Source of the DNA: Zavarzinia compransoris
Lineage (GTDB): Bacteria; Pseudomonadota; Alphaproteobacteria; Zavarziniales; Zavarziniaceae
Reading direction: 5' to 3'
DNA length: 64,000 bases
Assembly (NCBI RefSeq): GCF_003173055.1
Contig: NZ_QGLF01000004.1
Location: 248,001-312,000, forward strand
Shown here: positions 9,065-15,809 of the stretch, piece after piece
How positions within the stretch are numbered: the first letter of the stretch is position 1
How the letters are laid out: each line of letters begins with the position of its first letter
Program-made: the position numbers and the translations under genes
Notes under the pieces: model-generated
Seen by the model: only the letters and a program-made list of their open reading frames with translations
Databases searched by the model: none
Told to the model about the DNA's origin: nothing

Positions 9065-9495
9065 GCGGAATGATTGATCCGGCCCGACGGCGGGGCTTGC
9101 GACGGGGTCGGGGCGGGGGGCGTCGTGCCCGGGGGCGCGGTCAGCAGGCCGGCGGCGATCTCGCGGTTGATGCGGATCAGGATATCCAGCTTCTCGGGCA
9201 GCGGATCGGCCAGGATGCCGACGGTGTGGCGGTCGATGAAATTGGACAGGGACAGGACATTGGCGCGCAATTCGGTCGGCAGCGGCGAATCCGGCGCCAT
9301 CACGCCGGCCTGGAAGATGGTCCACAGGCGCCAGTTGCGACGCACCGCGTCGAGGAAGGCGGCATTGTTCTCGGGGCTGCGCTGGGCTTCGGCCAGACGG
9401 CGCGCAGCCTCGGTCAGGGCCCAGCCCTCGGTGCGGCGCGGGTCGCCTTCGGGCGGGGCCTTGCTGTAGGCCGGTCTACGCTGGGTCGGATACAT
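9061..9495 (-). CDS. flaF: Flagellar biosynthesis regulator FlaF
   Basis: 144 residues. FlaF is an alphaproteobacterial regulator/chaperone required for flagellin export and translation, acting with FlbT. Family features: ALTEAARRLAEAQ, then AVRRNWRLWTIFQAGV (the N-x-x-LW core), LPTELRANVLSLSNFI, and the closing LDILIRINREIAAGL. The C-terminus carries an extra proline-rich tail after residue 128. Its 5' end overlaps flbT by 20 bases and its stop overlaps the ATG of the SPINDLY-type gene. Confidence 0.93.
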   Translation of the reverse strand: MYPTQRRPAYSKAPPEGDPRRTEGWALTEAARRLAEAQRSPENNAAFLDAVRRNWRLWTIFQAGVMAPDSPLPTELRANVLSLSNFIDRHTVGILADPLPEKLDILIRINREIAAGLLTAPPGTTPPAPTPSQAPPSGRINHSA

Positions 9496-9874
9496 GGGCG
9501 AGAATCTCCTTCTCGTGCGCCAGAAGTTTGCGCGCCGCCCGCAGCGCCTGATAGATGTGGCCGGCGGTCAGCTGCTCGACGATGGTGGCGACGATGGCCG
9601 TGCCGCTGGGGGCGGCGGCGGCGTAATCGGCCAGGAAGCCTTCGGCCGCCCGGCGGTAATCCTCGGCGCGGTCGGGGAACAGGTAAAGACACTGCAGGAC
9701 GAAATAGATGCGGGTGGCCGGGGAAGTGGCTTCCGCCTCGGTGAGGATGTCCTTGCCACGCAGGATCTGAGCCTGGTTGAGCACGGTCAGGGTCGCGGGG
9801 TGGCCGGCATTGGCCAGCACGGCGCCGTTGACGATGATCTTCTCTTCAGGCGCAAGCGTGATCTTCAGGGGCAC
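9476..9874 (-). CDS. flbT: Flagellin mRNA regulator FlbT
   Basis: 132 residues, the usual family length. FlbT binds the 5' leader of flagellin mRNA and coordinates flagellin translation with basal-body completion in Caulobacter. Recognisable family sequence: LKITLAPEEKIIVNGAVL, QAQILRGKDILTEAEATSPA, RIYFVLQCLYLFPD and the C-terminal YQALRAARKLLAHE. It lies 129 bases downstream of flagellin, past a hairpin terminator, so it may be expressed from flagellin read-through or from its own weak promoter. Confidence 0.95.
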   Translation of the reverse strand: MPLKITLAPEEKIIVNGAVLANAGHPATLTVLNQAQILRGKDILTEAEATSPATRIYFVLQCLYLFPDRAEDYRRAAEGFLADYAAAAPSGTAIVATIVEQLTAGHIYQALRAARKLLAHEKEILAHVSDPA

Positions 9875-9943
9875 GCGGGGGACTCCGTCGCTGCGAACAC
9901 CCGAAGGATGTGCCGTGCTTCCTTAATTCGAGGTAAAGGCTTC

Positions 9944-9977
9944 CGGCAAAACGAAAGGGGCGGCCCGAAGGCCGCCC
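9944..9977 (-). terminator. Rho-independent terminator of the flagellin gene
   Basis: Read on the minus strand, GGGCGGCC-TTCG-GGCCGCCC (9958-9977) is a perfect 8-bp stem with a stable TTCG loop and is followed by TTTCGTTTT. It begins 27 bases after the flagellin stop, the classic position for an intrinsic terminator that limits read-through into flbT. Confidence 0.85.
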
Positions 9978-10003
9978 CCTGAAGATCTGCTCGTGCGTCG
10001 GGC

Positions 10004-10909
10004 TTAGTTGAACAGCGACAGCACGCTCTGCTCGCTCTGGCCGGCGAAGGACAGGGCCTTCAGGGCCAGCTGCTGGCGGGTCTGCAGGGCGACGAGGTTG
10101 GCGCCTTCCTCGTTCAGGTCGGCGAGGGTCAGCTTGTCCGAACCTTCGGTCAGCGCGTTGATGTAGTTCTTCGAGAAGTCCGAACGGGTCTGCAGCAGGG
10201 TGATGTTCGAACCGAGGTTCGACGCCGTGGCGCGGACGGCCGACACCGCCGTATCGACCGCAGCGGTGATGCTGTCGATGGTGGTGATCAGGCGCGAGGC
10301 CGCGATCGCCGAGAAGCCGGCCGCCTGGGCGCCGGCCGAGTTCGCGGCCGCGAGCAGGGCGGACAGGATCTCGCTGCCGGTGGCGCTCGCACCGCCGCCG
10401 GCGGTGATCAGGGCGCCGGCGCGGAGGTCGCGGGCATCGACCGTCAGTTCGGCCGTCGTGACTTCCGAGAAGCGGACGGTCAGCTTCTGGTCGCCGTCGT
10501 TGTTGATCAGGTTCGTGCCCTGATAGGAAGCGTCGCCCAGCAGGCTGTTGAGCTGGCCCAGCAGATCCGAGAACTGCTTGGTCAGGTCGGCCTTGGTGGC
10601 GGTATCGGCGGTCTTGGCCGAGATCGCGACACCCTTGAGCTGCTTCAGGATCTTGTCGGCGGATTCGGTGGCGCTCAGGGCGGTCTTCAGCGAGGAAATG
10701 CCCTGGTCGATCTCGCCCTTGCGGGTGGCGAAGTCCGAGGAACGGTCGCTGAGGCTCTTCGACGCGAAATAGGCGGTCGCATCGTCGATCGCGCTGCCGA
10801 CCTTCAGGCCGGTCGAGAGACGGCTCTGGGTGCGGTTGGCGAGGTCGGTGGTCTGATTCAGCGAGAGGAGGTTGGCGCGCGAGGTCGCGGTCAGCTTGAT
10901 GTCAGCCAT
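10004..10909 (-). CDS. fliC: Flagellin
   Basis: 301 residues. Main filament subunit, exported by the flagellar type III system. The N-terminal D0/D1 helix shows NLLSLNQTTDLANRTQSRLS, then TGLKVGSAIDDATAYFASKS; the C-terminal D0/D1 shows LLQTRSDFSKNYINAL and the hydrophobic end QLALKALSFAGQSEQSVLSL. The variable centre is short, as in other alphaproteobacterial flagellins. Transcription is from a sigma-54 promoter at 10968-10983 with upstream GGCA-N5-TGCC sites. Downstream genes flbT, flaF and two glycosyltransferases act on this product. Confidence 0.97.
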   Translation of the reverse strand: MADIKLTATSRANLLSLNQTTDLANRTQSRLSTGLKVGSAIDDATAYFASKSLSDRSSDFATRKGEIDQGISSLKTALSATESADKILKQLKGVAISAKTADTATKADLTKQFSDLLGQLNSLLGDASYQGTNLINNDGDQKLTVRFSEVTTAELTVDARDLRAGALITAGGGASATGSEILSALLAAANSAGAQAAGFSAIAASRLITTIDSITAAVDTAVSAVRATASNLGSNITLLQTRSDFSKNYINALTEGSDKLTLADLNEEGANLVALQTRQQLALKALSFAGQSEQSVLSLFN

Positions 10910-10967
10910 GATCTAGGTCCTTCTGGATCCGATGTCTTTGCGCCCTTCTGGGTCGCGGTCGTTCCCT

Positions 10968-10983
10968 TGCACCGATCATGCCA
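10968..10983 (-). promoter_or_regulatory. Sigma-54 promoter of flagellin
   Basis: On the minus strand TGGCATGATCGGTGCA carries GG and GC separated by exactly 10 bases, the -24/-12 spacing of sigma-54 promoters, with the T before GG and A after GC of the consensus. It ends 58 bases before the flagellin ATG. Match to the full consensus is good at -24 and moderate at -12. Confidence 0.8.
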
Positions 10984-11049
10984 AACCGCCGCATGTGCCC
11001 AAAATGGCGGAAACTATCGGGATTTTTGGGAGGATTCTGGCCTTGGATG

Positions 11050-11117
11050 GGTAAAAATTGCCGTATTAACTAGGCATAAATTGCCTAATGGGCAAAATAT
11101 ACCGGGCAGTAATTGCC
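11050..11117 (-). promoter_or_regulatory. Array of three GGCA-N5-TGCC enhancer-like dyads upstream of flagellin
   Basis: Three dyads: GGTA-AAAAT-TGCC (11050-11062), TAGGCA-TAAAT-TGCCTA (11071-11087, 6-bp perfect arms) and GGCA-GTAAT-TGCC (11105-11117). They start about 70 bases upstream of the sigma-54 promoter, the distance at which NtrC-family activators bind. The same dyad with other central bases recurs at flgF and flgI. FlbD is the likely binder; the protein itself is not encoded in this window. Confidence 0.65.
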
Positions 11118-11122
11118 TGATC

Positions 11123-11154
11123 TCAAAACAATGCCCCGGCCGCAGGGCCGGGGC
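11123..11154 (-). terminator. Terminator of the flgI-flgJ-flgN unit
   Basis: Minus strand: GCCCCGGCC-CTGC-GGCCGGGGC, a 9-bp perfect stem (11133-11154), followed by ATTGTTTTGAG. It lies 41 bases after the flgN-like stop and separates that unit from the flagellin enhancer array. Confidence 0.75.
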
Positions 11155-11194
11155 GATCGCCGAAAAGAGGTGTCGGACCGAGCCCGGCGGCCGG

Positions 11195-11638
11195 TCAGAT
11201 GCTGGCGTGGATCGCCATGGCGGCGGGGGCGGCGCTGGCGGTGCGCAGCGCGGCGCGGGGGCCATAGCCGATGACCGGGCGGGCCTGGGCCGCCACCGTG
11301 TCGGCGATGCTGCGCACCAGCCGGTCGGCGACGGTACGGGCGGCGGCGATCTGGACCGTATGCAGGGCCAGCGCCTCGCGCAGGCGCCGGGTCGGCCCCT
11401 TCAGGCGGGCGCGGGCCTCGGCGTCGCCGGCGACCCGGGCCGGGCCGCCGATCTGGGCGAGATGCAGTTCATAGGCTTTTACCACCTGGATCTTGGCCTC
11501 GATCAAGGGTTGCAGGCGGGTCAGCTGGCGGTCGGCGAGGACGGCGCATTCCGCCTCGATGGCATCGGCGAGCCGGTCCGAGAGGTCGGCCATGGCTTCG
11601 ATGTCGCGGGCGGGCAGGGGGCGGGCGCTATTGTCCAT
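11195..11638 (-). CDS. FlgN/FlbY-like flagellar protein
   Basis: 147 residues, almost entirely helical with a coiled-coil-like centre (ADRQLTRLQPLIEAKIQVVK). FlgN-type chaperones bind hook-associated proteins; the alphaproteobacterial counterpart downstream of flgI-flgJ is called FlbY. Sequence identity to either is not certain by eye; the assignment rests mainly on size, helix pattern and position. The start ATG at 11638 overlaps the 3' end of the flgJ-like gene by 11 bases. A terminator follows. Confidence 0.6.
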   Translation of the reverse strand: MDNSARPLPARDIEAMADLSDRLADAIEAECAVLADRQLTRLQPLIEAKIQVVKAYELHLAQIGGPARVAGDAEARARLKGPTRRLREALALHTVQIAAARTVADRLVRSIADTVAAQARPVIGYGPRAALRTASAAPAAMAIHASI

Positions 11639-11933
11639 GGGGCGTCTCCTCGGAAACCAGCAGGGAGCGGATGAGCATGTCGGACAGGCCGATGCCGCCG
11701 CGGGCGGCGATCGCCTTGCCGTATTCCTGGATCAGGAAGCCGCGGAAGGCGGATTCCCCGGCGCCGCCGCCGAAGGGGCCGTCGGTCTTCAGGCCTTCGA
11801 ACATGGGCGCCAGCATCTGCGACACCACCATCGCCTCGAAATCCTGCGCCTGTTCCTTCAGGCGGGGCGACAGGGCGGGCAGCGGCTTCTGGGCCGGCCA
11901 GGCGTAGCGGGGGGCTTCGGTCGCGGCGGTCAT
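11628..11933 (-). CDS. flgJ: Rod-binding protein, FlgJ N-terminal domain only
   Basis: 101 residues. The family signature is complete: LKEQAQDFEAMVVSQMLAPMFEG, then ESAFRGFLIQEYGKAIAARGG and GLSDMLIRSLL. FlgJ caps and helps assemble the rod. As in other alphaproteobacteria the C-terminal peptidoglycan-hydrolase domain of enterobacterial FlgJ is absent. ATG shares one base with the flgI TGA. Confidence 0.9.
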   Translation of the reverse strand: MTAATEAPRYAWPAQKPLPALSPRLKEQAQDFEAMVVSQMLAPMFEGLKTDGPFGGGAGESAFRGFLIQEYGKAIAARGGIGLSDMLIRSLLVSEETPHGQ

Positions 11934-13045
11934 CACATCACCTCGAGATCGGCCTGAAGGGCGCCGGCGGCCTTGATCGCCTGCAGGATCGAGATCAGGT
12001 CGCGCGGCCCGAGGCCGAGGCCGTTCAGGCCGTTGACCAGGTCCTGCAGGCTGACGCCCGAATTCATCACCACCACCCGCTGTTCCTGGCCCTCGCTGAC
12101 CTGGACGTCGGTGCGCGGCACCACCGTGGTCTGCCCGCCCGAGAAGGGCGCGGGCTGCGAGACCTGGGGCGTTTCGGTGATGCGCACGGTCAGGTTGCCC
12201 TGGGCGATGGCGACGGTGGAGACCCGGACATCGGCGCCGATGACGATGGTGCCCGAGGCCTCGTCGATGACGATGCGGGCGCGCTGGTCCGGGGTGACGC
12301 GCAATTGCTCGATCTGGGTGATGAAGCTGACGATGTCGCCCCGGAACTGCGGCGGGACCTGGATCTCGACGGTCGACGGGTCGAGGGCGCGGGCGGCGCC
12401 GCGGACCTGGCCGTTGATCGCCTGGGCGACGCGGCGCGCGGTGGTGAAGTCCGGGTTGCGCAGCGCGAGGCGCAGCGCCGGCTCCGTCCCGAAGGCATAG
12501 GCGACCTCGCGTTCGACCACCGCGCCGTTGGCGATCCGGCCCGAGGTCGGCACCCCCTTGGTGACCGTGGTCGCCGCCCCCTGGGCCTTGAAGCCCGAGA
12601 CCGAGACCTGCCCCTGGGCGACCGCATAGACCTCGCCGTCGGCGCCCAGCAGGGGGGTGACCAGCAGGGTGCCGCCCAGCAGGCTCTTGGCATCGCCGAG
12701 GGTCGAGACATTGACGTCCAGCCGGCTGCCGGCGCGGCCGAAGGGCGGCAGTTCCGCCGTCACCATCACGGCGGCGACATTCTTCGTCTTCAGGTCGGTG
12801 TCGCGGGTATTGACGCCCAGGCGTTCCAGCATCGCCTCCAGGCTCTGCTTGGTGAAGGGCGCATTCCGAAGCGAATCCCCCGAACCGTCGAGACCGACCA
12901 CGAGGCCATAGCCGACCAGCATGTTGTCGCGCACGCCCTGCACGCTGGCGATATCCTTGATCCGGGATTCGGCGGCCCCGGCTGCCCCGGCGGGAAGGAC
13001 CAGGGCAAGCCCGAGGGCAAGGGCGACGATCGCGGATTTCAACAT
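11933..13045 (-). CDS. flgI: Flagellar P-ring protein FlgI
   Basis: 370 residues with a signal peptide (residues 1-24, cut after AGAAGA). FlgI forms the P-ring around the rod in the periplasm. Family sequence throughout: SRIKDIASVQGVRDNMLVGY, GLVVGLDGSGDSL, VAAVMVTAELPPF, GTLLVTPLLGADG and the C-terminal LGLGPRDLISILQAIKAAGA. Driven by a sigma-54 promoter at 13093-13108 with a dyad array further upstream. It is co-transcribed with flgJ and the flgN-like gene. Confidence 0.96.
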   Translation of the reverse strand: MLKSAIVALALGLALVLPAGAAGAAESRIKDIASVQGVRDNMLVGYGLVVGLDGSGDSLRNAPFTKQSLEAMLERLGVNTRDTDLKTKNVAAVMVTAELPPFGRAGSRLDVNVSTLGDAKSLLGGTLLVTPLLGADGEVYAVAQGQVSVSGFKAQGAATTVTKGVPTSGRIANGAVVEREVAYAFGTEPALRLALRNPDFTTARRVAQAINGQVRGAARALDPSTVEIQVPPQFRGDIVSFITQIEQLRVTPDQRARIVIDEASGTIVIGADVRVSTVAIAQGNLTVRITETPQVSQPAPFSGGQTTVVPRTDVQVSEGQEQRVVVMNSGVSLQDLVNGLNGLGLGPRDLISILQAIKAAGALQADLEVM

Positions 13046-13092
13046 GGCTTCGACCTCGGCATGGCGGCGGCTTCTCCGCCCGTGACCACCGC

Positions 13093-13108
13093 TGCGAAAC
13101 CCATGCCA
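13093..13108 (-). promoter_or_regulatory. Sigma-54 promoter of flgI
   Basis: Minus strand TGGCATGGGTTTCGCA: GG and GC separated by 10 bases, the -24/-12 layout. It ends 47 bases before the flgI ATG. The -24 part (TGGCA) matches the flagellin and flgF promoters exactly. Confidence 0.78.
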
Positions 13109-13151
13109 ATCTTTATCCAATTAAAATCAATGGCTTATGATTTTGTCCGGG

Positions 13152-13198
13152 CGGCAGGGCCTGCCGGCCCGGCAGATCTTGCCGGGGCCGGGCCTGCC
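13152..13198. promoter_or_regulatory. Dyad array (FlbD-site-like) between flgI and fliX
   Basis: Three dyads on one face: CGGCA-GGGCC-TGCCG (13152-13166), CCCGGCA-GATCT-TGCCGGG (13168-13186, 7-bp perfect arms) and the imperfect GGCC-GGGCC-TGCC (13186-13198). They lie 44-105 bp upstream of the flgI sigma-54 promoter and 80-127 bp upstream of the fliX ATG on the other strand, so they could activate flgI and repress fliX, as FlbD does at paired promoters in Caulobacter. Confidence 0.65.
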
Positions 13199-13214
13199 GG
13201 GCCCGACGCATTTC

Positions 13215-13229
13215 TTTAAGACTTGTTAA
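13215..13229 (+). promoter_or_regulatory. CtrA-like box upstream of fliX
   Basis: TTTA-AGACTTG-TTAA differs by one base from the CtrA consensus TTAA-N7-TTAA and lies 50 bases before the fliX ATG. The same TTTA-N7-TTAAG occurs upstream of flgB. CckA, the kinase that feeds CtrA, is encoded in this window. Confidence 0.5.
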
Positions 13230-13278
13230 GCCAGCCGGTGCAGGATGGCAGGGTGAAGTCACGGGTGATGGCGGCAGC

Positions 13279-13689
13279 ATGAAGATCGACGGCAGCGGCA
13301 GAATCGGCGGACCCGGCCCGACCGGCGCCCGTCGCGGCGCGCGGTCCGGCGATGGCAGCTTCTCCCTCGGCGGCACCGGCGAGGCGGAGGCCGCGGCGGC
13401 GCCCGCCGGCGTCGGCCCGCTCGGCGGGATCTCGGCCCTTTTCGCCCTTCAGGAAGTCGATGCCGACGGCGAGCGCAAGCGCGCGGCAAGGCGCGGCAAC
13501 GACCTTCTCGACCGGCTGGAGGAATTGCGCCTCGGCCTCCTGCTCGGCCATGTCTCCCGCGACCGGCTGGAGGACATGCTCGCCCTGGTGCGCAGCCGGC
13601 AGGAGCAATTCACCGATCCGCGACTCGCCGCCGTCCTCGCCGATATCGAGCTTCGGGCCGAGGTCGAACTCGCGAAGCTGGGCTATTGA
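13279..13689 (+). CDS. fliX: Class II flagellar assembly regulator FliX
   Basis: 136 residues. FliX links early basal-body assembly to activation of the sigma-54 enhancer-binding protein FlbD. Start MKIDGSGRIGGPGP is typical; the C-terminal conserved helices are LGGISALFALQEVD, DLLDRLEELRLGLLLGHVSR and the end DPRLAAVLADIELRAEVELA. An alanine-rich linker (about 28-48) connects the two parts. Divergent from flgI with dyads and a CtrA-like box between them. flbD itself must lie elsewhere. Confidence 0.92.
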   Translation: MKIDGSGRIGGPGPTGARRGARSGDGSFSLGGTGEAEAAAAPAGVGPLGGISALFALQEVDADGERKRAARRGNDLLDRLEELRLGLLLGHVSRDRLEDMLALVRSRQEQFTDPRLAAVLADIELRAEVELAKLGY

Positions 13690-13816
13690 GCGGCCGCCCG
13701 GGCTAAGATATTGAAAATCCTGGGTTTCCCTGGGACAGGCAAGGCTTGAACCAGGGGGCGGCGCTGCTATACTCCGCGCGCCCAAAAGCAGATGTCCAGG
13801 GGCGGATGTATCGAGC

Positions 13817-14245
13817 ATGAGGGATGGCATGGGAGTGGAGTTGCCGCCGGACTATCGCCCGAGCGAAGACGAAGAGTTCATGAACCCGCGCCAGCGTGAG
13901 TATTTCCGGCGCAAGCTGCTGGCCTGGCGGGACGAGATCCTGCGCGAAAGCCAGGAAACGCTGCTGCACCTGCAGGAGGACACGGTCGCCGAACCCGATC
14001 TGGCGGATCGGGCGTCGGCCGAATCCGAACGGGCCCTTGAACTGCGCACCCGCGACCGTCAGCGCAAGCTGATCGGCAAGATCGACGCCGCCCTTCGCCG
14101 GATCGAAGACGGCGAATACGGCTATTGCGAGGAAACGGGGGATCCGATCAGCCTGCGCCGTCTCGACGCAAGGCCGATTGCCACCCTGTCGATCGAGGCG
14201 CAGGAACGGCACGAGCGGCGCGAAAAGACTTATCGCGACGATTGA
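13817..14245 (+). CDS. dksA: DksA-type RNA polymerase-binding transcription factor
   Basis: 142 residues. DksA enters the RNA polymerase secondary channel and acts with ppGpp on stringent promoters. The coiled-coil region (about 35-95) and the tip DLADRASAES are present. The zinc-finger part reads GYCEETGDPISLRRLDARP and ends LSIEAQ, so only C104 of the four canonical zinc ligands remains; this zinc-poor form is known from alphaproteobacteria such as Rhodobacter. An alternative ATG lies at 13829. Placement next to flagellar genes is common in this class. Confidence 0.93.
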   Translation: MRDGMGVELPPDYRPSEDEEFMNPRQREYFRRKLLAWRDEILRESQETLLHLQEDTVAEPDLADRASAESERALELRTRDRQRKLIGKIDAALRRIEDGEYGYCEETGDPISLRRLDARPIATLSIEAQERHERREKTYRDD

Positions 14246-14590
14246 CGCGTGACGCGGCCGCCGTCGGGCGGCCGCCACCCCCCGGGGAAAATGCCCCTCT
14301 TCGGCAGCGAATTTGACTCGCGTCAAAAGCAATTACCCGGGGCTTCCGGGGCTTTTGCCCATTTTGGGCGACAGGCCGCCGCTTTCCAGTTGCAGAGTCC
14401 AGGCGTTTTCGGCCGGAGAAAGTCCCCGCCTGTCCCGGCGGGGCATTCGTTTACCATAAACCGGTGAATAAAAAATCGAATTGGAATCTAATTCGGTCAC
14501 ATTGGGTATATGTGACGGCATTTCGACAATGTAAGTGATATTTCGATGTCCGGTTATCCGGTAGTGGGTCGCGCGAACTTGGGGCTCGCG
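14246..14590. other. 345-base intergenic region between dksA and the lipoprotein gene
   Basis: Holds no gene. A 9-bp GC hairpin (GCGGCCGCC-GTCG-GGCGGCCGC, 14254-14275) directly after dksA is a possible terminator without a T-run. A second small hairpin GCCC-ATTTT-GGGC lies near 14357. From about 14450 the sequence becomes AT-rich and contains two dyads (14477-14516) described separately. Confidence 0.6.
14477..14516 (+). promoter_or_regulatory. Two adjacent dyads with 7-base spacers upstream of the lipoprotein gene
   Basis: CGAATT-GGAATCT-AATTCG (14477-14495) is followed at once by GTCACAT-TGGGTAT-ATGTGAC (14496-14516, 7-bp perfect arms). Their centres are 20 bp apart, two helical turns, so two dimers could bind the same face. 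They end 74 bases before the lipoprotein ATG. The regulator is not identifiable from the sequence. Confidence 0.45.
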
Positions 14591-15250
14591 ATGAAGAAAT
14601 CCTTGATTCTCATGGTGCTGTTGGGGCTGGGCGCCTGCGCCGAACTGCCCGCGGGCGAGGATTGGGCGGCAATGCCGGTCGAGCGCGAGCTTCTTGCCGC
14701 CAGGGTGGTTGAACCCGCATCGGTCGATACAGCCCCCGTCCTGGTTGAAGCCGCCGACCTCGCCGAGGAAGCGGAGGCGGAAGAGGGTTCGGCCGAAGCG
14801 CTGGCCGGAATCCGGGACAATCCGGTCGTCGCCGCCGGCGGCCCCCCTGTTTTGCCGGCCCCGGCGCCGAAGGCGGTCTCGGTGCCGGCCGAGGGCGCGG
14901 GGTTCGGCGAAGAGCCGGGCCTGTTCGGCGACGACCTGTCGGGCATGGCGGCCGCGGCCGGCGCCGGCAAGCCGGCCTTGCGGGCGCTGGAAGCCGTGAC
15001 CGGCCCCGCCGGCATCAATATCTATGCGAGTTCGACCCTCGCGGCCTCGCCCGCCTTCGAACGGACGGTCAACCCGCCCCGGACCGCCGTCGCGCGGCAG
15101 GATGCGGTCGCCGCCATCTGCCTGGAAGCCCGGCTGTTCTGCTTCTATTCGAAGGAGTTCAACGCGCTGTCGGTCTATGATCCGGCGGAATTCCGCAAGG
15201 CCCAGCCGCTGTTCGTGTCCAACCCGAACGCCCTGCCCCTGACGCCCTGA
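14591..15250 (+). CDS. Lipoprotein of unknown function
   Basis: 219 residues. Residues 1-15 form a type II signal peptide with lipobox LGAC (Cys16), so the mature protein should be lipid-anchored. The middle (about 20-140) is Ala/Glu/Pro-rich and low in complexity. A conserved-looking C-terminal part follows: GINIYASSTLAASPAFERTV, AICLEARLFCFYSKEF, LSVYDPAEFRKAQPLF. I do not recognise the family. The ATG at 14591 is preferred over the one at 14546 because only it puts the signal peptide at the terminus. Confidence 0.75.
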   Translation: MKKSLILMVLLGLGACAELPAGEDWAAMPVERELLAARVVEPASVDTAPVLVEAADLAEEAEAEEGSAEALAGIRDNPVVAAGGPPVLPAPAPKAVSVPAEGAGFGEEPGLFGDDLSGMAAAAGAGKPALRALEAVTGPAGINIYASSTLAASPAFERTVNPPRTAVARQDAVAAICLEARLFCFYSKEFNALSVYDPAEFRKAQPLFVSNPNALPLTP

Positions 15251-15324
15251 ACGAGCAAGAGACGGCCGCGACCCGGGCCGTCAGGCAAGCGTGAGGCCTC
15301 CAGGTGCAGGAGGGGCACGTTCGT

Positions 15325-15646
15325 TCATGCCAACCGAATTCCGGTATGGAGAGCAATCCGATCGATTGCCCGTGGCGTGTAGACAGGGGGGCGAAGGATC
15401 ACGTCGATTTTCTGCTCCCCCAGGATCTCCCTCAGATCGCTTCGAAAGGCGAGTTCGTTTCGCAGGGCGGCGAGGTCTGGGGTTTCCGCCTCGATGTGAA
15501 GGTCGAGATCCCCCCCCCGCCAGGGTATCGTCCACGCGGGACCCGAACAGGCGGACGATGGCATGCGCTCCAAAATGCTGTCGCGTGCATGCCTTGATGG
15601 CTTCAATCTCGAAGTCGGTCAGCCGCATCTTGCGATCCTGCGCCAA
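15325..15646 (-). pseudogene. Minimal nucleotidyltransferase (MNT-type) gene split by a frameshift in a G9 run
   Basis: Two overlapping frames together make a nucleotidyltransferase. The first gives MRLTDFEIEAIKACTRQHFG then AIVRLFGSRVDDTLAGG (start TTG 15646 or ATG 15628); the second continues GDLDLHIEAETPDLAALRNE to the stop at 15325. Joined, they give the GSR...DLDL signature of PF01909/MntA-like domains. The break is at nine consecutive C (15510-15518, G on the coding strand). It may be a decayed gene, a phase-variable one, or a base-count error. MNT proteins are often antitoxins beside HEPN toxins, but no HEPN partner is visible here. Confidence 0.65.
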
Positions 15647-15769
15647 GGGTTGACGACGAAGTCTAGTCGACGGACGTGGAAATTACGAATGCGATCGTCG
15701 TCTCTGCCCGGCGAGGCCGCTCCTCGCGCCGCCGGCATGCGTCCTTTCGATCCCTTTGCCGAACGACTT

Positions 15770-15791
15770 GGGCCGCGGTCGCCCGCGGCCC
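15770..15791 (-). terminator. Hairpin after flgH
   Basis: GGGCCGCGG-TCGC-CCGCGGCCC, a 9-bp perfect stem, starts 19 bases after the flgH stop. On the minus strand it is followed by AAGTCGTTC with only a weak T content, so termination here is likely but not textbook. Confidence 0.6.
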
Positions 15792-15809
15792 GTTTCCCGT
15801 TGCCGGCCC

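Noticed and set aside
11091-11109. GGGCAAAATATACCGGGCA as a fourth flagellin enhancer dyad
   Set aside because: Only half-sites are present; no TGCC at the required five-base spacing from the first GGCA.
14546-14590. Earlier ATG for the lipoprotein gene
   Set aside because: It would put 15 extra residues before the lipobox signal peptide and has no ribosome site.
15304-15597. Plus-strand gene in the 15.3-15.6 kb region
   Set aside because: The minus-strand frames carry a nucleotidyltransferase signature; the plus-strand frame has none and no ribosome site.
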